From an uncultured SAR86 cluster bacterium (GTDB lineage Bacteria; Pseudomonadota; Gammaproteobacteria; Magnimaribacterales; D2472), in contig CACJBO010000001.1 of assembly GCA_902591665.1 (NCBI GenBank), positions 263,085-304,590 of the forward strand: a DNA stretch of 41,506 bases, in the 5' to 3' direction. Below are positions 26,231 through 35,637 of this stretch, one piece after another. A program made the translations under genes and the position numbers. The notes beneath the pieces were generated by a model that made no database searches, was not told where the DNA came from, and was given only the letters and a program-made list of their open reading frames with translations. Each line of letters starts with the position of its first letter. The stretch's first letter is position 1.

Positions 26231-27477
26231 ATATATATCCTTAATATTTGACCAGGGTATATTGGCTTATTATTTAATTTATTTTTTTCATCAATTGACT
26301 CTACGGTAACGCCAAATCTAATAGCAATCTCTGAAAGAACGTCACCTTTTTGAATTGTATATTCAAGATAATCTTTATTTTCATTTATTAGAGTCCCTGA
26401 TATAGGGTTTTCTATAAAATAATTATGTATTCCAAGAAAGATAGATCTTGCAATCATTCTTCTTCCTGGTTTTCCCTTCAATCTGGCAGCATCTTCAGGA
26501 TTAGTAATAAATCCTGACTCCACTAAAACAGATGGTATATCAATCGATTTAAGAACTCTAAAGTCAGCATACTCAACATTTTTTTTATGAATTTTAGTAA
26601 ACGGATCTCTTTTGAGTTGGTCTAATATTTTTGTTCCAAGAATTTTGCTTTGTTTAATCTTTTTTTCATAAACATCTGGATATAGCTCTCTTGCTAAATC
26701 TTCATTGAAGTCAGTTGGTTTCAAATTGTTAATTTCTGCCAAAATTCGCTCTCTTTTTTTATCAGACAAATTTCTTGCAATAGTGCTGGAGGCCTCTTCA
26801 GACCATATAAAAACTGATGCACCTTTTACTGAAGAAAGTCTAAAACCATCTGCATGAATGGAAATAAAAATATCTGCTCCATTTTTACGTGCATCTTGAT
26901 ATCTGTCATTAAGGCTAATAGTTTGATCGCCATCTCTTATCATTATTGGCTGATAGCCTTTTGTATCTCTTAGCGTTCTTTCAATTTCTTTTGCAATGAG
27001 CAATGTTACGTCTTTTTCTAATATGTTATTTGGTCCAACAGCTCCTGGATATTTCCCTCCATGCCCAGCATCAATTGCAACAATAATATCTCTCATATTT
27101 TCTTTTAAAGATTTATCTTTAAGCAGCTTAATATCCATGAGAATGCCGGAATCTACTTGTTTTTGTATTGGCTTGTGCCAAAAAACATGATCATATAAAT
27201 CAATAACCACTCTTGTAAGACTATTATCTTGAGAAGATCTTATTTTTTTAATGGGGTAGTTATAAATTTCATTTATTGGTTTTTTAGAATATGTATCATT
27301 AATTTCTAACACCAGTCTTGAAGGGTTCTCTAAGGCATAAGAATTTATATATGCCACTTGTTCTAAATTAAATGAAATATTTAGAGTTCCATCTTTATAT
27401 TCATCAATGCTATTAAATTGAATCTCATTAGCATGAATGAAATAAGTAAAAATTAATAATGGTAAAAACTTATTCAT
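26227..27477 (-). CDS. N-acetylmuramoyl-L-alanine amidase (AmiB/AmiC type) with LysM
   Basis: A 416-residue periplasmic cell-separation amidase. A signal peptide (M-N-K-F-L-P-L-L-I-F, cleavage near I-H-A) precedes an AMIN domain (about 18-115), the Amidase_3 zinc domain (about 129-345; D-A-G-H-G-G, E-K-D-V-T, S-I-H-A-D, V-E-S-G-F) and one C-terminal LysM (about 370-415; Y-T-I-Q-K-G-D-V-L-S-E-I-A). The LysM resembles E. coli AmiB. The tsaE-amidase order matches E. coli tsaE-amiB, but mutL and miaA do not follow. Its start overlaps tsaE by 8 bases. Confidence 0.94.
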   Translation of the reverse strand: MNKFLPLLIFTYFIHANEIQFNSIDEYKDGTLNISFNLEQVAYINSYALENPSRLVLEINDTYSKKPINEIYNYPIKKIRSSQDNSLTRVVIDLYDHVFWHKPIQKQVDSGILMDIKLLKDKSLKENMRDIIVAIDAGHGGKYPGAVGPNNILEKDVTLLIAKEIERTLRDTKGYQPIMIRDGDQTISLNDRYQDARKNGADIFISIHADGFRLSSVKGASVFIWSEEASSTIARNLSDKKRERILAEINNLKPTDFNEDLARELYPDVYEKKIKQSKILGTKILDQLKRDPFTKIHKKNVEYADFRVLKSIDIPSVLVESGFITNPEDAARLKGKPGRRMIARSIFLGIHNYFIENPISGTLINENKDYLEYTIQKGDVLSEIAIRFGVTVESIDEKNKLNNKPIYPGQILRIYI

Positions 27478-27931
27478 ATTTTGCTTCTAGAGTTTTAAAA
27501 ACATCGGTACCGATGGTAATGTTAATTTTACGCTTATTTTCTAAATGAAAAAAATCAATTTTTAAATCATATTTTCTATTAAGCTGAAGCCTTTCTGGCC
27601 ATTCAATTAAAATAATTTTCTTCTTATACAAAACTCTATCTAAATTAAAAATATCTATGTCTTGAGCTTCATTAGTTCTATAAAGATCTATATGTAAAAA
27701 AAGAAACTCATCTAAATCATATTCTTCACAAAGGGTATAGGTTGGACTTTTAACTAAATCATCCCAGCCACAACTTTTAATAATTGATCTAGTTATAAAA
27801 GTTTTTCCGGCACCCAAATCGCCCTGAAGATGAATTTCAATATTTTGCTTATCAGAACTTTTTATTATTTCAGAAATTTTTTGGCCAAGTTTTTTGGTAG
27901 CGCCATCATTTTCAAGAATTAGATTTTTCAT
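27470..27931 (-). CDS. tsaE: tRNA threonylcarbamoyladenosine biosynthesis ATPase TsaE
   Basis: TsaE (YjeE) is the small ATPase that works with TsaB, TsaC and TsaD to form t6A37 in ANN-decoding tRNAs. The 153-residue product has the P-loop G-D-L-G-A-G-K-T at 37-44, the V-K-S-P-T-Y-T-L-C-E-E-Y block, H-I-D-L-Y-R, and I-L-I-E-W-P-E. It sits between nnrD and the amidase with 4- and 8-base overlaps, the same order as in E. coli. Confidence 0.96.
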   Translation of the reverse strand: MKNLILENDGATKKLGQKISEIIKSSDKQNIEIHLQGDLGAGKTFITRSIIKSCGWDDLVKSPTYTLCEEYDLDEFLFLHIDLYRTNEAQDIDIFNLDRVLYKKKIILIEWPERLQLNRKYDLKIDFFHLENKRKINITIGTDVFKTLEAKYE

Positions 27932-28755
27932 TTATTTAAAAGTTTTCTTATTATAGGAATTATTGCAGTAGCATTTAAACCAATTTCACCATTTTTATCA
28001 GCAAAAATTTCACCAGCTTTAGCATGAACTGCAACACCCAATAAGCTCGCTTCATGTAATGAGAGACCCTGAGCAAGCAAAGCGCCAATAACGCCACATA
28101 ATATATCTCCCGTTCCACCTGTTGATAGTTCAGGTCCACCATCCTCACATACAAAGGTTTCTCTTTTGTCTTTAAAGTAAACAACAGTTTTATTACCTTT
28201 TAAAATTACACAAGAAGAATTAAATTTTTCTGAAATTATTCTTGCCGTCTTTTCTCTATTTTGTTGTATTTCACTTATGGGTATACCAAGCAAATTACTA
28301 GCTTCACCCGGATGAGGGGTGAGAATGGTTTTATTTGAAATAGTTAGATTTTGATTTTTTAGATGTTGCAAGCCTCCAGCATCAATTATCAAGTTTGATT
28401 CTTTAGGAAGGTTATGAAGATGTTCTAGCATCTTATTAGACCATTCATCATTTTGCATTCCAGGACCATATAGAATTACATTAACGTTTTCTGATATAGG
28501 AAAAAATTTACTAATTCCCAACGCCATTACTTCTGGATTTCTTATAAGAGAAGCCTCTAAATTTGATTTGTGTGTGTGCAGAGTCACTAATCCTGCTCCA
28601 GAATATAGACTTGCTTCAGATGCCATTATTCCAGCCCCACCAAGCCCTTTAGATCCAGCTATTACAAGAACTCTACCATTTAAACCTTTATGGGAGTTTG
28701 ATTTTCTTTTCGGTATGGCAATTTTTAAATTTTCAAAAGTAAAATTCTTTTTCAT
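27928..28755 (-). CDS. nnrD: ADP-dependent NAD(P)H-hydrate dehydratase (stand-alone)
   Basis: NnrD repairs hydrated NAD(P)H using ADP. The 275-residue product is a ribokinase-like YjeF C-terminal domain: G-S-K-G-L-G-G-A-G-I-M near residue 43, L-T-P-H-P-G-E, and the G-P-E-L-S-T-G-G-T-G-D-I-L-C-G catalytic block. The E. coli Nnr protein fuses an N-terminal epimerase (NnrE) of about 220 residues; that domain is missing here and no separate nnrE lies in the window. The start is the ATG at 28755 rather than the TTG at 28782. It overlaps tsaE by four bases. Confidence 0.93.
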   Translation of the reverse strand: MKKNFTFENLKIAIPKRKSNSHKGLNGRVLVIAGSKGLGGAGIMASEASLYSGAGLVTLHTHKSNLEASLIRNPEVMALGISKFFPISENVNVILYGPGMQNDEWSNKMLEHLHNLPKESNLIIDAGGLQHLKNQNLTISNKTILTPHPGEASNLLGIPISEIQQNREKTARIISEKFNSSCVILKGNKTVVYFKDKRETFVCEDGGPELSTGGTGDILCGVIGALLAQGLSLHEASLLGVAVHAKAGEIFADKNGEIGLNATAIIPIIRKLLNK

Positions 28756-28759
28756 AATT

Positions 28760-30127
28760 TTACTTTTGAGTGAAGTAGCCAAGCCTGTCTGAATGGAAAG
28801 AACCCATGATGATTACATTTTCAATTGGAAGAGCTATTGTTGGGAGCCCAAAAACAGTTTTATTAAAAGAATTTTTATTTTTGAGAACAAAAGTTTCTCT
28901 ATCTATTTCATAAATAGAGAAAGGCAATGAGCATGCGGGTCTTTCAATACAGTCTCCTGCATCATTTGGCTGAAAATCTAATGATGTGAGCCAAACAGAA
29001 TCTTTATTTATGTAAATATTATCTGGAGACTCTACTTTAAAAGTTTGCAGTTTTTTATTGTCTGATAGATCAAATTTCACAACTCGATCTCCTTGGTTGT
29101 AACTTATAAATAAATTATTAGTTGATTCATTTAAAGTTATACCATTTGGACCACTACCTTCAGAGTTTGTAATCTCTATAAAACTATCTTTATTCCACTC
29201 AAGGATGACACCAGAATCTTTTTTAAGTAGAGCGGTTATTAGCCACTTTGTCATAGTAATATCTCTTGAATACATATGGGATACATAGAAGGTGCCATCT
29301 TTTTTCAAGGCAACATCATTAAGATAGTATTTTTCTGGAACCTCAATACAACCTCTCCAGACAAATGACCATGTATCGTGCTCAGACTTTTGAACTAACT
29401 CAAACATCTCTATAGTTTCACCAGGATAATGGTTTATAACGCCAAGCTGGTAACTGCCATCCTCCCTTTGAACAAGATCTATACCATGCGGGCCAAATAT
29501 ATCATTTTGCTTGCAAGAATCTTCGCCCCAGATATTTTTACCAAAAGAAATTTTTGGTGTAATTATTTTGTTATCAGATAATCTCAATAGCGCAAACCCT
29601 CCTGATTTCGTTGAATCATAAGGACGAATACCGCCAAACTCAGAAATTAAAAGATATTTATTATCGGGAGTAACTACAATATCTTCTGGATTTGAAACTC
29701 CACATATTACCGAAATAGCATCATCTGATTTACACTCGCTAATATTTTTTTGAGGCCCGATGTAGTCAGTTGTAACCGTAAAAAGCGCCAATGAAATCAT
29801 TACTACTGATATTGGAATACTAAATTTATAATAATGATTTAAATATAGGGGAAGTATCTTTTTTATTTTTTCTAAAAAGAATATAACGACCAAACCCCTA
29901 ATACATAAAAGAATGCCCACTATCAAAGTAAGAAGAATCCAAAGTCTTTCTGCCCAATCGGAATTTATAGAAAATATTACCATTGCCGTACCTATTAAAA
30001 AGGTAAGGCCTCCCAATATATGAAGGTTTTGAGCCTCATCTATCTTCTTACAAATAAAAATAATTAGTGGCTTAACCCACAAAAGTAGAGATAAAAAAAG
30101 AAAAAAGAAGAAATAAAAATAATTCAT
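28760..30127 (-). CDS. Membrane-anchored paraoxonase/arylesterase-like beta-propeller protein
   Basis: 455 residues. Four hydrophobic helices (about 1-27, 36-53, 60-85, 103-120) are followed by an extracytoplasmic six-bladed propeller resembling paraoxonases (PON). Residues aligned by eye to PON1 calcium ligands are all present: E148-D149 (N-P-E-D), N270-D271 (L-N-D-V), N328 (G-P-N-G-I) and D369-N370 (P-D-N-I). The two active-site histidines are also there: H214 (F-G-P-H-G-I) and H233 (V-I-N-H). Two cysteine pairs may form disulfides. Lactonase or arylesterase activity is therefore plausible; the natural substrate is unknown. It lies between an alpha/beta hydrolase and nnrD, 4-8 bases apart. 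The ATG at 30127 is used, not the TTG at 30133. Confidence 0.75.
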   Translation of the reverse strand: MNYFYFFFFLFLSLLLWVKPLIIFICKKIDEAQNLHILGGLTFLIGTAMVIFSINSDWAERLWILLTLIVGILLCIRGLVVIFFLEKIKKILPLYLNHYYKFSIPISVVMISLALFTVTTDYIGPQKNISECKSDDAISVICGVSNPEDIVVTPDNKYLLISEFGGIRPYDSTKSGGFALLRLSDNKIITPKISFGKNIWGEDSCKQNDIFGPHGIDLVQREDGSYQLGVINHYPGETIEMFELVQKSEHDTWSFVWRGCIEVPEKYYLNDVALKKDGTFYVSHMYSRDITMTKWLITALLKKDSGVILEWNKDSFIEITNSEGSGPNGITLNESTNNLFISYNQGDRVVKFDLSDNKKLQTFKVESPDNIYINKDSVWLTSLDFQPNDAGDCIERPACSLPFSIYEIDRETFVLKNKNSFNKTVFGLPTIALPIENVIIMGSFHSDRLGYFTQK

Positions 30128-30135
30128 ACTCAAAA

Positions 30136-31017
30136 TTAAAATAACCTACTCTTAATAATATTAACCAATTCAATAGGTTTATCTAGTGGGACATGATGAG
30201 CAGCGCCTGAAACTTCTTCAAAGTCCATAATGTTTGAGTACGTATTTTTAATATTTTCTAAAAAATAACCAGACGTTAATAAGCTATCTTTTCCATGAAC
30301 AAAAAGTGCAGGACAGTTAAATGAAAAATTATATCCAAAAAGCCTTTCGAGGTTTGTAAATAATAAATCATCAAAGCACCACCTCCATCCTTCTTGTGTC
30401 TCTTTAATAGAATGCTCTGCTATGTATCTTAAATACCAATCATTAACACATTCTTGTTTGGGCATTAATCGAAATCTTTTTAAGATTGAAATTTTATCTG
30501 GATAAAACTTAATCATTCTAAGTGGGCCAGTATGCTGAGAGGGATCATAATCTGGAGGTCTAATGAAGGTATCTATAATAATAATACTATCTATTAAATC
30601 TTTATTCTCTGAAGCAACATATCCTGCAACATGACCACCCAGTGAATGGCCTATGATATAAATATTCTCAATGCCATGTTCTATTTTTTCTTTATTTATT
30701 AGGGCTGTTATACAGTCACCAAAATCTTTTATTTTGTATTCTTTTCTAAAACTTGAATTTCCCATTCCTGGTAAATCAATAGCAATTACATTTGAGCATT
30801 CGATTAGTTGCGGAGCTATTGGGTCCCACCATTTTTTATGAGCACCTGTGCCATGAATAAAGATGATTAGGTTTTTTGTTTTTGAATGCCATTTAGAATA
30901 TGAAAGATTTCCAAGTGGGTCTTGATGAATTAAATCCTCTGCTTTTACTTGGATGGACTCGTGAAACCATTTTGGAGCGTGAACAATGTCATCGTTTAGA
31001 TTGTTAGTTATTTGCAT
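30136..31017 (-). CDS. Alpha/beta-fold hydrolase
   Basis: A 293-residue soluble alpha/beta hydrolase without signal peptide. The oxyanion loop is H-G-T-G-A-H-K-K-W-W (55-64), the nucleophile S125 lies in G-H-S-L-G-G, the probable acid is D244 in V-H-G-K-D-S, and the histidine is H274 or H275 in G-A-A-H-H-V-P-L-D-K-P. An insertion of about 80 residues (150-230) forms the cap. It resembles epoxide-hydrolase or ester-hydrolase-like family members, but the substrate cannot be told. It begins the minus-strand run with the paraoxonase-like gene, so the two may act on related esters. Confidence 0.85.
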   Translation of the reverse strand: MQITNNLNDDIVHAPKWFHESIQVKAEDLIHQDPLGNLSYSKWHSKTKNLIIFIHGTGAHKKWWDPIAPQLIECSNVIAIDLPGMGNSSFRKEYKIKDFGDCITALINKEKIEHGIENIYIIGHSLGGHVAGYVASENKDLIDSIIIIDTFIRPPDYDPSQHTGPLRMIKFYPDKISILKRFRLMPKQECVNDWYLRYIAEHSIKETQEGWRWCFDDLLFTNLERLFGYNFSFNCPALFVHGKDSLLTSGYFLENIKNTYSNIMDFEEVSGAAHHVPLDKPIELVNIIKSRLF

Positions 31018-31049
31018 AAACAGTATTCTAAGCCATATAAAAAAAATTT

Positions 31050-31844
31050 ATGAATAATCTTTCACTAACCCCAGCTGCCACAGTGCTTCTTGTAAGAGAT
31101 TGCGATAATGTATTAGAAGTATTAATGGTTAAAAGATCTAAAAGACCGCCGTTTGGAAATCTTTATGTTTTTCCAGGTGGAAAGATAGATGAGTCTGATA
31201 AAGACCTAAATATTACTAATTTTTGTAATGGCTTGAATGATGAACAAGCATCTATAAAACTAGGGGTTGACGAAGGAGGATTATCGTATTGGGTAGCTTG
31301 TGCTAGAGAGTGCTTTGAAGAAGTTGGCATACTTTTAGCAATAAAAAATAATGGGGAAGAACTTGACCTTAATGGAGAAGATAAGCACAAGTTCGACAAT
31401 TACAGGAGGATGCTTCTAGAAAATAAGATAAGTCTTTTAGAAATATGCAAAAAAGAAAACTTATCACTTAATCTAAATAATATTGAACCATTCTCGCATT
31501 GGATTACTCCTGAGATAGAAATCAAGAGATTTGATACAAGATTCTTCATTGCATATATACCAGCAAAGCAAACCGAAAGACATGATGGAAATGAGCTTAC
31601 AGATAGCGTCTGGATCAGTCCAAAGAAAGCTTTAGATAAATCATTGAATGGTGAAATGCCAATGATCATGCCTACAATAAGAAACCTTCAACAATGCTTA
31701 GAGTTTGATTCAGGACAAAAATTATTAGAATATCAATCAAAGCTTACGAATGATGATATCCCACCAATACTACCTAAATTTTTTAAAAATGAAGGCAAAT
31801 GGGTTGGGCTTCTTCCGGGTGACGAGGATTACGATAATTATTAA
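31050..31844 (+). CDS. NUDT19-like Nudix hydrolase (probable CoA/acyl-CoA diphosphatase)
   Basis: A 264-residue Nudix protein whose Nudix box is interrupted: P-G-G-K-I-D-E-S-D at 42-50, then about 35 residues, then R86-E-C-F-E90-E91-V-G. An insertion inside the box is characteristic of the NUDT19/RP2 subfamily, which in mammals cleaves CoA and acyl-CoA to 4'-phosphopantetheine forms and 3',5'-ADP. The downstream metallo-beta-lactamase-fold gene follows nine bases later. Diverges from the alpha/beta hydrolase across 32 bases. Confidence 0.85.
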   Translation: MNNLSLTPAATVLLVRDCDNVLEVLMVKRSKRPPFGNLYVFPGGKIDESDKDLNITNFCNGLNDEQASIKLGVDEGGLSYWVACARECFEEVGILLAIKNNGEELDLNGEDKHKFDNYRRMLLENKISLLEICKKENLSLNLNNIEPFSHWITPEIEIKRFDTRFFIAYIPAKQTERHDGNELTDSVWISPKKALDKSLNGEMPMIMPTIRNLQQCLEFDSGQKLLEYQSKLTNDDIPPILPKFFKNEGKWVGLLPGDEDYDNY

Positions 31845-31853
31845 AATAGAATA

Positions 31854-32651
31854 ATGGACCTGATAAAAAAAATTACTGCTCCAAACCCTAGCGTATTTAC
31901 CGGACAGGGAACTAACACCTATTTAATCGGCAATAAAGATATCACTTTGATTGATCCCGGTCCAAATATACAAGAGCATATTGATGAGATTATTAAATTG
32001 GGTGATGGAAATATTAAAAGGATCGTAGTCACCCATACTCATACTGATCATTCCCCAGCAGCTTTACCAATTTCAAAAATATTAAATGTACCCATGTATG
32101 GAAAATTAGTTGACGGAGATTCAACATGGGAAGATGAAACATTTTCTCCAGATGTGGTATTAAAAGATTTAGATAAAATAAAAACAGAAGAATATATTTT
32201 GGAGGCTATCCATACTCCTGGCCACGCATCAAATCATTTTTGCTTCTTAATAAAAAATTTAAATTGTTTAATAACCGGTGATCATATTATGGATGGATCA
32301 ACTGTTGTCATAGGTCCTCCAGATGGAAATATGGATGACTATCTTAATTCTTTGAAACGTTTATTAACCTTACAGATTGATTTTTTTGCACCAGGCCATG
32401 GAAATTTTATGCACGAACCAAAGAAAACAATTCAATCAATAATCAGGCATAGGCTAGCAAGAGAAAGCAAAACTTTAAGAAAACTTGAAGATTTTGGAAA
32501 GAATACAATCAATGAGCTTGTTAAATATGTATATGATGACGTCCCAGAGCAGCTTCATCCTATTGCAAAATTTAGCTTGGAGGCACACTTGATAAAACTT
32601 ATTGGAGAAAATAAAGTTAAAAGAGAAGAAGAATTTTATAAATTAAATTAA
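31854..32651 (+). CDS. LACTB2-like metallo-beta-lactamase-fold hydrolase
   Basis: A 265-residue MBL-fold protein. The metal motif is H61-T-H63-T-D65-H66-S, with further ligands in H-T-P-G-H-A, G-D-H-I-M and P-G-H-G. The C terminus (about 210-265) is a winged-helix-like domain as in LACTB2, which in humans is a mitochondrial endoribonuclease. Bacterial members next to Nudix genes are often annotated as MBL hydrolases without proven substrate. The stop TAA shares bases with the lipoprotein stop on the other strand (TTAA). Confidence 0.85.
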   Translation: MDLIKKITAPNPSVFTGQGTNTYLIGNKDITLIDPGPNIQEHIDEIIKLGDGNIKRIVVTHTHTDHSPAALPISKILNVPMYGKLVDGDSTWEDETFSPDVVLKDLDKIKTEEYILEAIHTPGHASNHFCFLIKNLNCLITGDHIMDGSTVVIGPPDGNMDDYLNSLKRLLTLQIDFFAPGHGNFMHEPKKTIQSIIRHRLARESKTLRKLEDFGKNTINELVKYVYDDVPEQLHPIAKFSLEAHLIKLIGENKVKREEEFYKLN

Positions 32652-33016
32652 TCTTTTTTATTTTTTTTAAGAACTTTTTCTTCTATGGCTTCTATATCAA
32701 TATCATCAGTGCTTTTAGCTAGCTCAATACTTTCTTTTTTCTTGAGTTCTATTGATGATTTTTTAAATTCTAATGTTAGCTCTCTCGTGTTTTTAGTAAG
32801 TAGATCATCATAACAATCGCTTTGATCATAACTTTCTCTTGTCTCTCCCTTTTTATTTATTGGCGTGGGTCTCTGAGGAGATGGCATTTGCATACATTTG
32901 ATTGTTTGTGCAGGAGAGTAAAAGTTGTTGTCAGCATTTAATTCATCTAACTCTTTCGGAGAAATTAAGCAACCCTGAATTAGAAGCAATGATAAAAATA
33001 TTAGTATTTTATTCAT
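32648..33016 (-). CDS. Small lipoprotein of unknown function
   Basis: A 122-residue lipoprotein. A short signal ([12 protein letters not shown]) leads to the lipobox I-Q-G-C with the acylated cysteine at 16. After a proline-rich patch (S-P-Q-R-P-T-P) comes a lysine/glutamate-rich helical stretch (about 70-122), probably a coiled coil. Two further cysteines (near 41 and 68) may pair. No family was recognised. The start overlaps the acsA stop (ATGA), so it is expressed with acsA; the reason for the pairing is not evident. Confidence 0.75.
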   Translation of the reverse strand: MNKILIFLSLLLIQGCLISPKELDELNADNNFYSPAQTIKCMQMPSPQRPTPINKKGETRESYDQSDCYDDLLTKNTRELTLEFKKSSIELKKKESIELAKSTDDIDIEAIEEKVLKKNKKD

Positions 33017-34938
33017 AGTGTTTGCCTATTTTCTATTAAAGATTCTACAACAGCAGGGTCTGCTAAGGTCGTTGTATCGCCTAAATTAGATAAATCACCT
33101 TCAGCTATTTTTCTAAGAATTCTTCGCATGATTTTTCCCGATCGAGTTTTTGGAAGACCGTATGCATTTTGAATAAGATCCGGTTTTGCAATTGGACCTA
33201 TTTCTTTTGCAACAAACTGTTTTATCTCTTGATCAAAGCCCTCAATATATGACTCACCAACCATTAATGTAACGTAAGCATATATGCCCTGACCCTTGAT
33301 TGGATGTTCAAAGCCAACGACTGCAGCCTCTGCAATTTTTGGATGAAGCACTAAGGCACTTTCAATTTCTGCTGTTCCAAGCCTGTGACCAGAAACATTT
33401 AATACATCGTCAACTCGTCCAGTAATCCAGAAATAACCATCTTCGTCTCTTCTTGCCCCATCTCCGGTGAAGTAGATGTCTTTGTACATGCTGAAATAGG
33501 TGCTGATCATTCGTTCATGATCGCCGTAAACACTTCTAATTTGGCTTGGCCATGATTGTTCTATAACTAGATTGCCTGAATTGACATCTTTTAATACATT
33601 ACCAGATTCATCATAAAGTTCTGGCTTAACTCCAAAGAAGGGTAGTGTAGCTGATCCTGGCTTTGTTGGAGTAACACCAGCAATAGGAGTTATCAAAACA
33701 GAACCTGTTTCAGTTTGCCACCAAGTATCTATAACTTCACAATTAGATTTTCCAACAACTCTATAATACCAATCCCAAGCTTCTGGATTAATTGGCTCAC
33801 CCACAGTTCCAAGAATCCTTAAGCTATCTCTCTTGGTCTTTGTCACAGCATCATCGCCTTGGGCCATTAAAGCTCTAATTGCAGTTGGAGCAGTATAAAA
33901 AATACTAATATTATGCTTGTCACATATCTCCCAACATCTAGATGCTGAAGGATAGGTCGGAACACCTTCAAACATTAGAGTTGTAGCACCATTTGAAAGT
34001 GGCCCATATAAAATATAGGTATGCCCTGTAATCCAACCAACATCAGCTGTGCACCAATATTTATCTTCAGCCTTTATTCCAAAGAGATATTTAAAACTTA
34101 TGTGAGCTCCCAATAAATACCCAGCTGTTGAATGTAGTACACCCTTTGGTTTTCCAGTAGAGCCCGATGTATACAGTATAAAAAGAGGATCTTCCGAATC
34201 CATTGGCTCAGGCTGACATATAGAACTCACATCTTTTATTAAATCTTCATACCAAACATCTCTATTTGAATCCCACGAAATATCATTACCAGTTCTCTTA
34301 ATAACCAATGTTTTACTGACATTTGGACATCCCATTAATGCCTCATCGACATTAGCCTTCAAAGGAACAGATTTGCCACCTCTTACCCCCTCATCGGCAG
34401 TAATTACAACCCTACAATCAGCGTCGAGAATTCTATCTTTAAGCGATTCTGGAGAAAACCCACCAAAGACAACCGAGTGAATTGCCCCAATTCTTGTACA
34501 GGCCAACATTGCATATGCAACTTCAACGATCATTGGCATATAAATACATACCCTTGAACCTTTTTTTACCCCAAGCCCTTTTAATACATTAGCAAATTTA
34601 CATACTTCATTATGGAGCTCTTGATAAGAAAGCTGCTTAGAGTCATCTGGATCATCGCCTTCCCATATGATGGCAGTTTTACTTGCGTTATTTTTAAGGT
34701 GCCTATCAATACAATTAACGCTGATATTAGTTTTTCCACCTTCAAACCATTTTGTTTCAGAGAATTCACCATTGTGAACAGTATCAAATTCTTCTATCCA
34801 TTGAATATTTTCTTTAGCCAGATTTCCAAAAAATTCTGATGGATTATCTATAGACTGCTTATATAGATCTTTATACTCATCAAGGTTTTTAATGAAAGGA
34901 TTAGTTCCTTCTTTGGGATAAAAAATATTTTCAGCCAT
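33013..34938 (-). CDS. acsA: Acetyl-coenzyme A synthetase
   Basis: Acs activates acetate to acetyl-CoA through acetyl-AMP. The 641 residues carry the adenylate-forming core motif [11 protein letters not shown] (around 265), the W-W-Q-T-E-T-G segment near 410, and the C-terminal [10 protein letters not shown] with the catalytic, normally acetylatable lysine. Length is close to E. coli Acs (652). It starts six bases after the deoxynucleoside kinase gene and ends inside the lipoprotein start. No acetyltransferase (Pat) or deacetylase gene is close by. Confidence 0.97.
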   Translation of the reverse strand: MAENIFYPKEGTNPFIKNLDEYKDLYKQSIDNPSEFFGNLAKENIQWIEEFDTVHNGEFSETKWFEGGKTNISVNCIDRHLKNNASKTAIIWEGDDPDDSKQLSYQELHNEVCKFANVLKGLGVKKGSRVCIYMPMIVEVAYAMLACTRIGAIHSVVFGGFSPESLKDRILDADCRVVITADEGVRGGKSVPLKANVDEALMGCPNVSKTLVIKRTGNDISWDSNRDVWYEDLIKDVSSICQPEPMDSEDPLFILYTSGSTGKPKGVLHSTAGYLLGAHISFKYLFGIKAEDKYWCTADVGWITGHTYILYGPLSNGATTLMFEGVPTYPSASRCWEICDKHNISIFYTAPTAIRALMAQGDDAVTKTKRDSLRILGTVGEPINPEAWDWYYRVVGKSNCEVIDTWWQTETGSVLITPIAGVTPTKPGSATLPFFGVKPELYDESGNVLKDVNSGNLVIEQSWPSQIRSVYGDHERMISTYFSMYKDIYFTGDGARRDEDGYFWITGRVDDVLNVSGHRLGTAEIESALVLHPKIAEAAVVGFEHPIKGQGIYAYVTLMVGESYIEGFDQEIKQFVAKEIGPIAKPDLIQNAYGLPKTRSGKIMRRILRKIAEGDLSNLGDTTTLADPAVVESLIENRQTL

Positions 34939-34944
34939 TAGTTT

Positions 34945-35610
34945 TTATATTATTGAGGGCTGTGGGTTAATAAAATTTTTGCCTTTTGGGTTTGACATTA
35001 TTGTTGTGATAAGTGATTCATAATCACTTTCATTAGATTCTAAATTTATGTCAGCAGCATTAATGATAAGCAATGGCGCATCGTTATAATCAAGAAAAAA
35101 TCGTGAATAAGCATCATTAAGTTTCTCTAGATACTCTAATGTTAAATATTGTTCATTAATGTTTCCTCTTTTTGTAATCCTTTCTTTTAGAACGTCTATT
35201 GGGGCTTGAAGGTATATAACTAAATCAGGGGTTGGTGCATCAAGTGTAATATGGTCATAAACCTTGTCATAAAGATCCATTTCTTCATTTGAAAGAGTAA
35301 CTTCAGCAAACAATCTATCCTTTTCAATTAAAAAATCAGCAACCCTAACTGTTTCAAAAAGACTTCTTTGTTTTAAATCTTGTATTTGCTGCATTCTTTG
35401 AAATAAAAAGAACAGCTGAGTAGCTAAAGCAGATTGACTGGGATTTCTATAGAAATTTTTAAGGAAAGGATTTTCTGCCGGTTGCTCTAAAAATGCATCA
35501 TAGTTGAATGTGGTTGCTATTTTGTTAGCAAGAGTTGTCTTACCAACTCCAATTGGGCCTTCGATTGCAATATATTTCGGAAGTGGAACTTCTTTAATAG
35601 CTGGCTTCAT
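34945..35610 (-). CDS. Deoxynucleoside kinase (dNK/dGK family)
   Basis: A 221-residue kinase of the deoxyadenosine/deoxyguanosine kinase family. It has the P-loop G-P-I-G-V-G-K-T (18-25), an E-Q-P segment for substrate binding, the D/E-R-x motif in E-K-D-R-L-F-A, and a lid region K-E-R-I-T-K-R-G-N. It phosphorylates salvaged deoxynucleosides. It sits 27 bases after pcnB; in relatives folK often occupies or shares this position, but no folK is present here. Confidence 0.88.
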   Translation of the reverse strand: MKPAIKEVPLPKYIAIEGPIGVGKTTLANKIATTFNYDAFLEQPAENPFLKNFYRNPSQSALATQLFFLFQRMQQIQDLKQRSLFETVRVADFLIEKDRLFAEVTLSNEEMDLYDKVYDHITLDAPTPDLVIYLQAPIDVLKERITKRGNINEQYLTLEYLEKLNDAYSRFFLDYNDAPLLIINAADINLESNESDYESLITTIMSNPKGKNFINPQPSII

Positions 35611-35637
35611 TATTTACATATTTGTTTTTACTCTAGA

